This document shows positions 54,380 to 64,000 of a DNA stretch of 64,000 bases, piece after piece (positions within the stretch are counted from its first letter, which is position 1; the number at the start of each line of letters is the position of its first letter). Position numbers and translations under genes: made by a program. Below the pieces are notes generated by a model. The model saw nothing but the letters and a program-made list of their open reading frames with translations, had not been told where the DNA came from and did not search any database. This DNA comes from Toxorhynchites rutilus septentrionalis (lineage: Eukaryota > Arthropoda > Insecta > Diptera > Culicidae), in NCBI RefSeq assembly GCF_029784135.1, contig NC_073744.1, positions 68,059,593-68,123,592 of the forward strand, read 5' to 3'.

Positions 54380-55530
54380 GATGTAGAGCTACGTCTTTCA
54401 TTAAGGGTGTCAAATCAGGTCACGTTTTTATGAAATAAAGTTAATGCTAATAACTATTTTGACCGTGAACGGATTTTGGCGATTTACATACCAAACGAAT
54501 CGGAAATTCCCTAAAATTTGTTTGACATGCTATACATTACAATCCTAAAGTCTGTATATGGTTTAAATTGACGAAAATTGGAAGCATTCCCATTTCCTCA
54601 TACATTTGTTCTGTTCATTTGTGTGCTTTCCCGAACAGAGCTGTCAATAACGAGCAACGAAGGGGAAATCGTAAGATGTAAAGCCTCCGTGAACAAATGA
54701 AATATAATATTTGCCTAGAGTATAAACAGTGGATTTGTGCTCCCTTGGCCGAGTGGTTAGCGTCATAACTAACATGCCGGGTGTTCGGGTTCGATTCCCG
54801 TTCTGGTCGGGGGAATTTTTCGTCAAAGAAATTTCCTCCGACTTGCACTGTGATCACGCGTATTCTAGAGCTTGCCACTCAGAATGCATTCAAGGCGTGT
54901 TATTTGGCATAGAAATCTCAACTAAGTACTAATAAAAATGACGCAAGTAATACTACGTTGAGACGGCGAAGTTCCTCTAGGAACGTTAGTGCCATTGAAG
55001 AAGAAGAAGATAAACAGTGGATCTCGCTGAGGCAAACTTCATTCCTCGTGAGGACACCGACTGGACAACACCGTTGCTGGGCGAGCTGGACGGCGAGGGA
55101 TCGAATGGTTTTCTGATGGCAATGGGGGTGGAGGAGTAATATGAGGGAAGAGTAGAGCTTTCCAAGGGTTTTTTTTAAGGCTAGAGACGAATGAACTGAA
55201 GAAAGTCTCTTTAATTGAACAAGGAAAGGAAGGAATGGCAAACTTTCAGTATCGCTCTAGATACGAAACAATGAACATTGTGTGTTCTTCCTTGTTTTGC
55301 GCCATCACATGTCTTCGTTTCAGACTGAGCTGTGGACGCAAACAAATTACTCACTCGCTGAAGTCTCTGGCATTGCAGTCATTACATCAAACTTTTGCAT
55401 TAATGTTTTGAGCTACACAATTGTGTGGGTAATCATCAAGCTAGGCTATTGTCAGCTCACCAAGGAAATAAATGTTCTAGAATGTTGTCAGCGGTTTGGT
55501 TTCACATGACGGTAGGAAAACTCTCTCCAT
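54380..55530 (+). repeat. Repeat family D, copy 2 (interrupted)
   Basis: Begins at palindrome GATGTAGAGCTACGTC and parallels 36560-37480 block by block. It is interrupted by SINE S2 (54735-55009). A second short insertion at about 55045-55240 contains 'gaggacaccgactggacaac' and 'ctagagacgaatgaact', both from the histone-derived family. Confidence 0.7.
54735..55009 (+). mobile_element. tRNA-derived SINE, family S2, copy 1
   Basis: Head with 'ttggccgagtggttagcgt' (A box) and GGGTTCGATTCCC (B box), a unique body ('aagaaatttcctccgacttg'), and a tail of GAA repeats after 'gttagtgccattgaag'. An exact 13-bp duplication, ATAAACAGTGGAT, flanks it (54722-54734, 55010-55022). The acceptor stem does not pair, so it is not a tRNA gene. 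Confidence 0.92.
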
Positions 55531-55930
55531 AAAGGTTGGATATGGATATTATCGTTCGCGAGAGAAATGATTTCACTCTCTCAGTGTTTGTGAGTCCCGT
55601 AACTGAAATAGAACAAAAAGAGAAAGCAATATAAAAAAGAGTTCAATATTCTTCTCTTCATTTTCCATCACCTGTCCATTATACCCCCACTGTCCGTCTT
55701 ACCCGCGGCTCCCCTAAATATAAACAAGGAGGGAAGATAGCGGGAGGGAAATATTTACGCTAGGGTATTAGTAATTGATCTCTGCTGAGGCAAATATTCA
55801 ACCTTTTTCCAAGCAGTTAACAATGTTTGTTTTCTGTCATCATAAAGGCTTCGTTGGTGCCTTTGACATTGCATCAATGCATTGAACTGACGCTATGGTG
55901 AAGCAGGTGTTAAGGTAGTGCACCAAATTT
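55530..55930. repeat. Repeats: copy 2 of the GGGTAAGACGGACA family and family D remnant
   Basis: Positions 55555-55640 match 20370-20490, and the end 'tgtccgtcttaccc' (near 55686-55700) is the inverse of the left end at 19628. Positions 55715-55830 match 38950-39055. Noncoding. Confidence 0.6.
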
Positions 55931-55932
55931 TA

Positions 55933-57215
55933 GGCTATCAAAAAAGTCCTGCGGTATTTCCGCGAGGTGTCGTTGTAAGCGCGTAGTTCTAGTTGTATTC
56001 ATTGTATCGAGTCATACTATAGCTTGTTGGAGAGGTATTTTTGCGCGCTATAATATAGTCCTTGACAGTGTTTTGTTTGGTTAAGTCGTTTGTGAGTTAT
56101 AGTGTCGCAAATATGGAGCAAAATAAAGAGAAAATCCAACATATTTTACAGTACTACTATGACAAAGGCAAAAATGCATCTCAAGCTGCCAATAAAATTT
56201 GTGCAGTTTATGGACCCGATACAGTTTCCATTTCCACCGCACAACGATGGTTTCAACGTTTTCGTTCTGGTGTAGAGGTCGTCGAAGATGCACCACGCTG
56301 CGGAAGGCCTGTCGTCGAAAATTGCGACAAAATCGTTGAGATAGCCGAGAAAGACCGGCATAGTAGCAGCCGTAGCATCGGCCAAGAGCTGGGGATAAGT
56401 CATCAAACCGTTATTAACCATTTGAAGAAGCTTGGATTCACAAAGAAGCTTGATGTATGGGTGCCACACACGTTGACGCAAAAAAACATCTTTGACCGTA
56501 TCGACGCATGTGAATCGCTGCTGAATCGCAACAAAATCGACCCGTTTCTGAAGCGGATGGTGACTGGCGAAGAAAAGTGGGTCACTTACGACAACGTGAA
56601 GCGCAAACGGTCGTGGTCGAAGCCCGCTGAAGCGGCTCAGACGGTGTCCAAGCCCTCATTAACGGCCAGGAAGGTTCTGTTGTGTGTTTGGTGGGATTGT
56701 CAAGGAATAATCTATTATGAGCTGCTTCCCAATGGCCAAACGCTCAATTCGGACCTGTACTGCCAACAACTGGACCGCTTGAAGGTATCACTCATGAAGA
56801 AGAGGCCATCTTTGATAAACAGAGGTCGCATTGTCTTCCATCAGGACAACGCCAGGTCACACACTTCTTTGGTGACGCGCCAGAAGCTCCGGGAGCTCGG
56901 ATGGGAGGTTCTTTTGCATCCGCCGTATAGTCCGAACCTTGCACCAAGTGACTACCACCTGTTTTTGTCCATGGCGAACGAGCTAGGTAGTCAGAAGTTA
57001 GCCACAAAAGAGGCCTGTGAAAATTGGCTATCCGAGTTTTTTTTTGCCAATAAGGAAGCGAGCTTCTATAACAGGGGTATTATGAAGTTGGCATCTCGTT
57101 GGGAACAAGTCATCGAACAAAACGGCGCATATTTGACTTAAAACAGATGATTGTAACTAATTTTATGAATAAATGAAAATTCAAAAAAAAATACCGCAGG
57201 ACCTTTTTGACAGCC
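55933..57215 (+). mobile_element. Mariner transposon, structurally complete
   Basis: 1283 bp between TA dinucleotides (55931-55932 and 57216-57217). Terminal inverted repeats GGCTATCAAAAAAGTCCTGC and, reversed, GGCTGTCAAAAAGGTCCTGC differ at two places and continue to 'ggtattt'. A single open transposase frame fills the interior. The element is inserted in a repeat that resumes at 57218. The protein resembles the mellifera-like mariner subfamily. Confidence 0.92.
56113..57141 (+). CDS. Mariner transposase, open frame, first catalytic Asp replaced by Glu
   Basis: 342 residues from MEQNKEKIQHILQYYY, close to the family's usual 345; the upstream in-frame ATG at 56062 precedes the conserved N-terminus and is unlikely to be used. 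Two HTH regions come first (ending near residue 110), then the linker WVPHTLTQKN (WVPHEL in relatives). The catalytic domain has VTGEEKW at residues 150-156, where active mariners have TGDEKW: codon 56569-56571 is GAA, so the first catalytic Asp is Glu153. Second Asp is in HQDNARSH (D245), third in LAPSDYHL (D280), with 34 residues between them. YSPNLAPSD also differs from the usual YSPDLAPSD. There are no stops or frameshifts. Single-base change GAC or GAT to GAA probably abolishes or strongly lowers activity. Confidence 0.93.
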   Translation: MEQNKEKIQHILQYYYDKGKNASQAANKICAVYGPDTVSISTAQRWFQRFRSGVEVVEDAPRCGRPVVENCDKIVEIAEKDRHSSSRSIGQELGISHQTVINHLKKLGFTKKLDVWVPHTLTQKNIFDRIDACESLLNRNKIDPFLKRMVTGEEKWVTYDNVKRKRSWSKPAEAAQTVSKPSLTARKVLLCVWWDCQGIIYYELLPNGQTLNSDLYCQQLDRLKVSLMKKRPSLINRGRIVFHQDNARSHTSLVTRQKLRELGWEVLLHPPYSPNLAPSDYHLFLSMANELGSQKLATKEACENWLSEFFFANKEASFYNRGIMKLASRWEQVIEQNGAYLT

Positions 57216-57480
57216 TAATAATATATTCCCCAAAGTTATTCAATATGCTATAATAAATCATTAATTTATTTGGGTTCGCGTGCAGATAGAGTTTATTTCG
57301 CTTATTCAGTCACCAAGAAATTAAATGTCGTTCTGGAACTTTGTATGTGCTTGCCAGTAGCAAAACTTTCTCCACTAACGATGACAGCTGCGCTTATATC
57401 GAGCATGTATTGTTCTGCGAGCAGAAGAATGAATCATCAAACCATTATCGTCAAATGATTCTACAATAAAAAAACATTTC
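57216..57480. repeat. Repeat family D remnant after the mariner
   Basis: The stretch 57300-57400 ('caccaagaaattaaatg', 'ccagtagcaaaactttctcc', 'gatgacag') matches 37395-37490. The mariner therefore sits inside a third, rearranged copy of family D. Confidence 0.55.
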
Positions 57481-57549
57481 AAGGCGTCCAAACTGGTTGA
57501 ATGGTTATTTCAAAATTTTCGTAGCATTTTAAAATAACATCCGCAGTTA

Positions 57550-57713
57550 TAAACAAACAACTTCTCTGTATTATAGTGATTTTCAACACATTTGGCTGGT
57601 TCGTCACTTTTTTCTTCCATTTTTGGAAGAATGTCGGAAGTGAGAATTGAACTCATGACCTTTAGCGTGAGAGGCATGAATGTTACCACTACGCCAGTTC
57701 GCCTCCACAACAA
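57550..57713 (-). mobile_element. tRNA-derived SINE, family S3
   Basis: Minus-strand head GGAGGCGAACTGGCGTAGTG contains an A box (TGGCGTAGTGGTAACA). A B-box-like GAGTTCAATTCTC lies at 57644-57656, followed by 'cacttccgacattcttccaa'. No acceptor pairing. The tail is not clear, so the left end is approximate. Confidence 0.65.
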
Positions 57714-57789
57714 ACAACTTGAATTAAACTACAGCGTAGTTCTACGTTAACAATGCGGTCGTGTCTTGAACACAATCTTCTATAATTTC

Positions 57790-58061
57790 CTTTTTCCTCT
57801 TAAATGGCACTAACATTTCTAGAGGAACTTCACTATCTCAACGTAGTATTATTTGTATTTTTTTTAGTACATAGTTGAGATTTCTATGCCAAATAACACG
57901 CCTTGAGTGTATTCTAAGTGGCAAGCTCCAGAATACGCGTGACCACAGTGCAAATTGGAAGAAATTCCTCTGTCGAAAAATGCCCCAGACCAGAACGGGA
58001 GTCGAACCCGAGCCCCCGGCATGTTAGGTGTGACGCTACACACTCGACCATGGGTGCACCC
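57790..58061 (-). mobile_element. tRNA-derived SINE, family S2, copy 2
   Basis: Reverse-strand homologue of 54735-55009, with the same 'ggttcgactcccgttctgg', 'gcaagctccagaatacgcgt' and 'aaataacacgccttgagtgt' blocks and the tail 'gttagtgccattta'. About 85 percent similar by eye. Confidence 0.85.
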
Positions 58062-58076
58062 GATGCTGTCTAAGTA

Positions 58077-58865
58077 TGCCAAATATATATATGTTCTACA
58101 CTGTGAATTGTGTCGATGATGCGATATTCCTACCACAACAACTCGATATTTTCTCTGATTGGTACGAAACCGATAGAATGGTTTTGAACCCAGCAAAGTG
58201 TTCAGCCATATCGTTCAAGCGGAAACGATCGCCTGTAACATTTTCGTATAAAATACGCAATATCTCTTTGAACCGCGTTGTGACTATCAAGGATCTATTG
58301 TCCTAGACTCAAACCTAACGTTCAGCGACCATATCTCATACATCATCAAGGCATCCAGGATGGTAGGTTTCTTTTTTCGCATCACCAAGCAATTCAAAGA
58401 CCCACATTGTATTAAAGCTCTTCGTTGTGCTTTATTGCGCTCTCATCTTGCATATGCGTGCATAGTATGGTCTCCCTACTATCAAAATAGTGTCCAGCGA
58501 ATTGAGGCGATCCTGCGGAAATTCGTCCGTCGCCATACCTTGCCTAACTTGCCCTAGAGTGATTCTTCGAATCTACTCAGCTATGAGGATCGTTGTAAAT
58601 TGATCGGACTCGATTTGCTCAGTCTACGTAGAGATGTAGCGAAGGCTACTTTCATATCCGATCTAATTTCCTCAAAAATTGATTGTGCTGATCTTCATCA
58701 GTCGATCGATTTTAATATACGCCTTCGTAACCTGCGTTCACATACATTTCTCTGCCTCCCTCACTCTCGCACAAACTACGGTTACAACGAACCCGTATCG
58801 AGTATGTCTCGTGTATTTAACCGTTGCTACTTGTCTTATGAGTTCCACTTATCTCGCGAAACATA
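58077..58865 (+). pseudogene. Jockey/CR1-like RT C-terminal fragment
   Basis: Starts just after the YADD box with VNCVDDAIFLPQQLDIFSDW, then NPAKCSAISFKRKRSPVTFS and RVVTIKDL. A one-base loss near 58298 follows, then DSNLTFSDHISYIIKASRMV, FRITKQFKDPHCIKALRC and HLAYACIVWSPYYQNSVQRI. A TAG at about 58555 replaces a likely Trp (NLP*SDSSNL), and the frame continues CKLIGLDLLSLRRDVAKATF to the stop at 58864-58866. It is the same type of element as 2535-4738 but a different family. It is 5'-truncated and disabled. Confidence 0.82.
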
Positions 58866-58866
58866 A

Positions 58867-59399
58867 ACAAAGGCATTCTTGACCGCTCTTTCCAGTTAGG
58901 CATAGTTTTAAGTAGATTAGGTATTTTAAGTTATTAACCCTTTGCGGTCGTTTTAAATTTGGGGTGTCGTACTGGTCAGAATTATTTTTCCTTGAAAAAG
59001 TAGTTACATTACAAAATTATGAAAAGTAAACATTTTTTTTATAAACTATGTATATGTGTTAACTTAAAAATGTGTTTTGATGTGGTGTTTTTATAAGAAA
59101 ATTATATTTTATAATTCGTCTTCGTGTGAAATCTTCCGAAACCATCTCCAAGAGTAAATCAAATGAAGTATAATCAACACATAATTTTAGTTTTATTATC
59201 CGTTGAATATGAGAAACTTTTGCCATTGATGTAATAAATGTATAATTAATGCCAGCAATGCGTATCCGAAAAGATCAGTACTTCTTCTCTTTTAACAAAA
59301 AAAAAACAAAGGTTTTTTTACATGAGATTATTCAGATTACATAATACACTTATGCAAACAATTATTTTGCTCTTTAAAAACAAGTACTTCAACATAAGA
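58867..59399. other. Spacer between two retrotransposon fragments
   Basis: AT-rich sequence, probably the 3' UTR of the preceding fragment for the first 100 bp. No other feature seen. Confidence 0.35.
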
Positions 59400-59995
59400 A
59401 TAAGACATCTATTGAGTGATTTGGTCGAAAAATTATTCAAGATTACCTTAGCATGGGTTCCCTCTCATTGCTCGATTCCGGGGAATGAGAGAGCGGACTC
59501 GCTAGCTAACGTGGGCGCTTCAAAAGGCACACTTTTTGAAAGGCAAATTGCTTATAATGAATTTTTTCACATTCCTCGTCAGGACACACTCGCTAGTTGG
59601 CAGCGCATGTGGAGTGAAGATGAGTTCGGTCGCTGGTTACACACGATTATCCCTAAGGTCTCGACGAGTGCTTGGTTTAAGGGATTGAAAGTAGGTCGTG
59701 ATTTCATTCGCGTGATATCTCGGCTTATGTCCAATCACTACAACCTAAACGCGCATCTTTATCGCATTGGGCTCGCAGCAAACAATCTTTGTGATTGTGG
59801 CGATGGCTACCACGACATCGAACATATTGTCTGGTCGTGTATCCGGTTCCATGCTGCTCGCTCTCAGCTCTCTAGAGCACTGAGAGCAAAAGGCAAACAA
59901 TCGGATATCCCCGTCCGGGATATCTTAGGTACCGTGATCCTGATCTTCTGCTTCATCTATACCTGTTCCTCAGAAACGCCGATGTCAACGTTTAA
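59400..59995 (+). pseudogene. I-clade ORF2 C-terminus: RNase H end and zinc motif, one frameshift
   Basis: Contains LAWVPSHCSIPGNERADSLA (the last RNase H block, with the final catalytic Asp in ERAD). Next come RDFIRVISRLMSNHYNLNAH and CDCGDGYHDIEHIVWSC, a CCHC-like motif. Compared with the copy at 63712, which reads 'ttaggtagccgtgatcc', this copy lacks one base at about 59931 ('ttaggtaccgtgatcc'). The true frame then continues RDPDLLLHLYLFLRNADVNV to a stop at 59993-59995; without the correction the open frame runs on to 60242 and looks artificially long. The element is 5'-truncated at about 59400, so RT is missing. Confidence 0.82.
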
Positions 59996-60510
59996 TGATG
60001 TTTCCTTCGTTGTGTCCCTGTTTCATATCCCTCCTATCCGATCTATAAACTTTTACTTAGTCGCGGCAATACATACACACACTCTTTACAGATACACGGA
60101 CCAAAGGATGTGCTGTCCACTGATCATTCAACAAGAGCCAAAGGTTGTACCGCTCATGACAACTCTACACGAGCTGATGTTTGTGCCGGCTAGTGACCAT
60201 TCTATCCTGGATTCCTCGAGTCAAGAAGACGCACCACGCTAGATATGGGGTACATACTAGGGGGCGTTGCTGATTAATGGTCTGCTGCATCCCAATAGGA
60301 AGTATCCCGTGTCGGGCACACGTACAGAGCATTGGAGACAGCAACATCACAATTACGAAAACACTTGTAAAACTAACCTCGAGCCAACCGCGAGTAATCG
60401 ATTACATATTACTAACATAGTTGTAAGGCAAACACTGTCGAAATATTGAACTCCCGGCCCCGTAAGGTGACGCCATATGAGCCTTAATAAAAATATATAT
60501 TTTTTGATAA
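59996..60510 (+). mobile_element. 3' UTR of the I-clade element
   Basis: Shares its last 250 bp with 46316-46552 and 63228-63475, ending 'gagccttaataaaaatata' and an A-rich tail. This is the only copy in the window joined to its coding sequence, and it defines the family's 3' end. Confidence 0.8.
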
Positions 60511-63222
60511 AAAAAAACATAATTTAAACCAGTAATTACTCAAATAATGATTTCTGTGGTCCGAGATTATCAGAATCTTTCGTTTCAGAAGAACAAAGAT
60601 TTTGTTGCTTGAGACATTTATGCGAATATTTAAATAACATGAGATACTTATGCGAACAATATGTCTGATACTTATGAACGATCTTTTCCATCACAACGAA
60701 GTGTTACAATGGCTAAATTCTACTGCTATGATTTTTGTCCCACATTCCTTTGCAAACAACACACTGTGCGTTGTCTTGTGTGGGTGGCTACTTTGTTTGA
60801 TACTGAGTACCGTTGTCTATTACTCATAGGTGTGAGTGAGCTAACGTAGAATCACAATAGGAGCACCGTATTGATCCGTGAACAGGTTCCCTAGACATCA
60901 AGCTTCGTTTAGGAAAGGCATAAATTGATACTTGGTTGAGTAAAATATAAGATTAGCATGGTTTCTTGCTGTGGTGGCTGAGAGCAGACAAACGATCAGA
61001 ATGGTAAAAAAAGGTATGGTGGCTGAGAGCAGACAAACGACAAAAAGAGTTAATTTGATAGGCATCATGAGGGCACTCATGTTCAGGCCTGTTGATTGTG
61101 ATGAATAAACAAATATGTATGTATGAATAAATGTTTGCCACCGTTTGTACGTAAAGAAGGCAATTCCTCGAAACATACCCAGGCGCGGCTAATCATAATG
61201 GGTCATACTGTCCCAGTCGGTGTACGAAAATGGTGAGAAGCCACCACAGCTCAAAAACTCAAATCCCGTATTATCAGATGTGCCTAAAAAGTGAACCTCA
61301 AGGTGGTCCAGGCCATGATGGTGGGGGTTCCGGGATTCTTAAGTAAGATTTAAGATGAAAGGCCACTATCTGTCTAGTTGTTTCTCACCTCAAACGCACA
61401 TTGTATAAACTTCTGAATATGCAATAAAGAATTTAATTCAAAAAAATGTTTTTTTGCCAAACGTGTTTTCATTTAGTTCAGTTACTTATGACTCAGACTT
61501 AATGGTAATGGTAACGTAGAATCACAGGTGCATCCATTCGAAACGCTAGAAGATCACTTCCGGTCCGGACATAGGTTATAATTTCGACCCCCATTAGTGG
61601 TTTTAATAGCTTGATTGAACAACTGTTGATTTCGATGGGCACGTGTATCAAATTGATGATACCCACAAGTGTGAATCATAAAATAGTACAATTTCCACTT
61701 TGACACATCTCCGTCCAACTGATGAATCAACCAGCGCCAATCAACAACAGTTTTGTCTGTAGTCGTTCATAAAGCTTTGTATTAATATAATCGCTGCATA
61801 TTATGGTCGAGTATATTACAGCCAATAATGAAGCAACATTATCTTCGATCTCCGCACCCATTTCACGCTGATTTTTTTTTTCTTCACAAAAACTGTTCGA
61901 GGTAATGATCCACAAATACACAAAACAACCTGTTTATTGTATGCTGCGGCGAGAGCCATCAACTCCATCGCTAATAAGTTCGAATTGATCCGAAATAAAG
62001 AAAAGCATCCACCCTTTTTTCGGTTGTTGGGGTTCTCCGAATGAAGATGAGGAAGAGAGTAAAAATCTTACCATTGTAGCTCAAGCAGCAATTAATCAAC
62101 CGCACTGGAAGTGTTTTCATGTAAACAAAATATCCTCTACCCCAAAACGATGAAAGTGGCGGCAGATTATGTAAATGTATTATTTTCTCCTATTGCGAGC
62201 AATAAATCATATTTTCAACCAGCTGCTTTGAATTCTGCTGAACTTCCACTGCTGTCGTTCTTCTATTACGGTAAGCTACAATGAAGAGGCTATCGGAGAT
62301 CCTCATTTGCTTGCCCACAGTAATGGGCCGACATCTTCAAATCATTCAATGCATCGCAAAGCATTGTTATGGCTCTTCGGGATGCTAGGGAAACAAAGGT
62401 GCTGTTAGTTAGCATGTGTTCTGGCAGGATTTGTTATCACGCACAAATCAGCAAACGAGATTAACGCATTGTGAGAGAACGAGAACTCAAGCCACCGTAA
62501 AACTAGTTTCGGTGGTAAGAATTAGTGTTTGTGGTAGTTGCTCGAACTCAAAAATATACAAACTAATTAATTTTAATATGGTACTTGTTCTGCCGCTTTT
62601 CATGTTTCTCAGTATACGACAACCCCGGCAATAACATTCCACTTCACGCCCAAGCTGTTGATTTAGCTCCAGGTGATCGAAAATATGGACAAAAAATATA
62701 TATATTCAGAACAGTCCCGATCAGCATGATCCTAAAAATTTCGTTCGAACTCGGTGGGATCCCGGGGCGCGCGAACAAAACTGTCGGACTGGTTCCTGGA
62801 TGCCAGGTTCCTGGATGCCAGGTTCCTGCGGGCAGAGGCAGGGGCTGCAGAAACCAATGGATAAAAAATGATAATTTTTATTTGTTTGAGCAAAGAACAC
62901 CGGCTTTATGGTAGTCTAATTTCGGCGGTTTTATTGAGCCGACAGTGTCGGTGTTCGATGCTCTCGCTCTCTCGGGACTTTCGGGACTGATCGTCGGTAA
63001 TCAACGCCGACTTAATTTGACTCTCCCGCTGCGATCTGTTGCCGCGGGATGGTAATTGATGATCGGATGCGCGGGCCATCTCTCCTTCGGTGTGAGTTAC
63101 CTTTTTGAACGGATGGGTTAAGTATTAGTATTAATAGGAAATATGGGGGCGATCTGGCATAGCGGTAACGGCCGACCCACCGTCGGAAGCGGCGGGCTAT
63201 CGCAAGCAAATGTTGCATCGAT
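60511..63222. other. No recognised gene; small direct repeats
   Basis: AT-rich sequence. 'ggtggctgagagcagacaaa' is directly repeated at about 60972 and 61019. A 'taacgtagaatcaca' block occurs at 60843 and 61514. Near 62796-62830 'ggttcctggatgcca' is tandemly repeated. Around 63151-63180 an A-box-like TGGCATAGCGGTAACG has no B box. Nothing else can be named. Confidence 0.35.
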
Positions 63223-63628
63223 TTTTTTTTTCCAAAATATATATTTTTATTAAGGCTCATATGGCGTCAGCCTAACGGGGCCGGGAGTTCAATATTTCGA
63301 CAATGTTTGCTTACAACTATGTTAGTAATATGTAACCGATTACTCGCGGTTGGCTCGAGGTTAGTATTACAAGTGTTCTCATAATTGGTATGTTGCAGTC
63401 TTCGATGCTCTGTACGTGTGCCCGACACGGGATACTTCCTATTGGGATGCAGCTGACCATTAATCAGCAACGCCCCCCTAGTCTGTACCCCATATCTAGC
63501 GTGGTGCGTCTTTCTCGACTCGAGGAATCCAGGATAGAATGGTCACTAGCCGGCGCAATCATCAGCTCGTGTAGAGTTGTCATGAGCGGTACAACCTTTG
63601 GCTCTTGTTGAATGATCAGTGGACTGCA
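63223..63628 (-). mobile_element. I-clade 3' UTR, reverse orientation, 5'-truncated
   Basis: Reverse complement of 60105-60510, about 95 percent similar by eye, from the A tail (T run at 63223-63232) to 'gcagtccactgatcattcaa'. The break at 63628 is the 5' truncation point. Confidence 0.85.
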
Positions 63629-63711
63629 CAACAAATTGTTTCAAATACGCAATTTCGGACCTAACTAAAGGACATCGAAGGTCGTCTCCTATGTTTCAAA
63701 CTAACCGGGCA

Positions 63712-64000
63712 ATCGATGCGTGATATCTCGGCTTATGTCCAATCACTACAACCTAAACGCGCATCTCTATCGCATTGGGCTCGCAGCAAACAATCTTTGT
63801 GATTGTGGCGATGGCTACCACGACATCGAGCATGTTGTTTGGTCGTGTATCCGGTTCCATGCTGCTCGCTCTAAGCTCTCTAGAGCACTGAGAGCACAAG
63901 GTAGACAATCGGATATCCCCGTCCGGGATATCTTAGGTAGCCGTGATCCTGATCTTCTGCTTCATCTATACCTGTTCCTCAGAAACGCCGATGTCAACGT
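63712..64000 (+). mobile_element. I-clade ORF2 C-terminal fragment, cut by window end
   Basis: Begins ATGCGTGATATCTCGGCTTA and translates as RLMSNHYNLNAHLYRIGLAA, CDCGDGYHDIEHVVWSC, and GSRDPDLLLHLYLFLRNADV, matching 59705-59995 but without the one-base deletion. It continues beyond the window. Its 5' edge is 84 bp from the reverse-oriented UTR copy. Confidence 0.85.

Noticed and set aside
54738..54812. tRNA-like sequence that could be called a tRNA gene
   Set aside because: A and B boxes are good but the acceptor stem does not pair, and the unit continues into a SINE body with target duplications. The same reasoning applies to the heads at 5301, 36886, 29165, 57708 and 58055.

Overview
This 64-kb window looks like repeat-dense intergenic or intronic DNA from a mosquito, most likely a culicine and probably Aedes. 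The reasons are two IS630-Tc1-mariner copies of the ITmD37E type first described in mosquitoes, mariners of two subfamilies, non-LTR retrotransposons of the R1, LOA, I and Jockey/CR1 groups, several tRNA-derived SINE families and many foldback/MITE-like repeats. I found no complete host protein-coding gene, no bona fide tRNA or rRNA gene and no CRISPR array. The only plausible host coding piece is a possible signal-peptide first exon at about 26.54-26.78 kb.

Layout. 0-7.5 kb: a repeat fragment, a 319-bp MITE (1863-2181), a broken Jockey/CR1-like retrotransposon (2535-4960), a SINE and an 814-bp foldback element. 7.5-12.5 kb: mostly unrecognised, with an ITmD37E relic. 12.5-14.5 kb: a 5'-truncated LOA-clade element with an open RT-RNase H frame. 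14.5-24.3 kb: repeats, several of which carry histone-gene-like parts (TATA promoter, histone-type 3' stem-loops, an H4 fragment); one unit is interrupted by a nested retroposon-like element with a 25-bp target duplication. 24.3-31 kb: a Jockey fragment, the candidate exon, a pogo-like MITE, an internally deleted irritans-type mariner with a SINE inside, and a nearly complete ITmD37E with 49-bp inverted repeats. 31-48 kb: an internally repeated element, a long unrecognised AT-rich tract, a larger repeat interrupted by a SINE and by the second copy of the nested retroposon (with nine short hairpins), transposase relics, and a promoter-bearing histone H1 fragment. 48.4-54.3 kb: a full-length R1-clade retrotransposon with both ORFs open, a 27-nt A tail and 21-bp target duplications. 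54.4-60.5 kb: SINEs, an almost intact mariner whose first catalytic Asp is Glu, and Jockey/CR1 and I-clade fragments. 63.2-64 kb: two I-clade pieces facing away from each other, the second running off the window.

The parts do not form one pathway. The window records serial, nested transposition. The most unusual theme is the dispersal of replication-dependent histone-gene parts (promoter, H1 and H4 pieces, 3' stem-loops) in repeats, several of which end at or near a short palindrome of the form GACGTAGNNCTACGTC.
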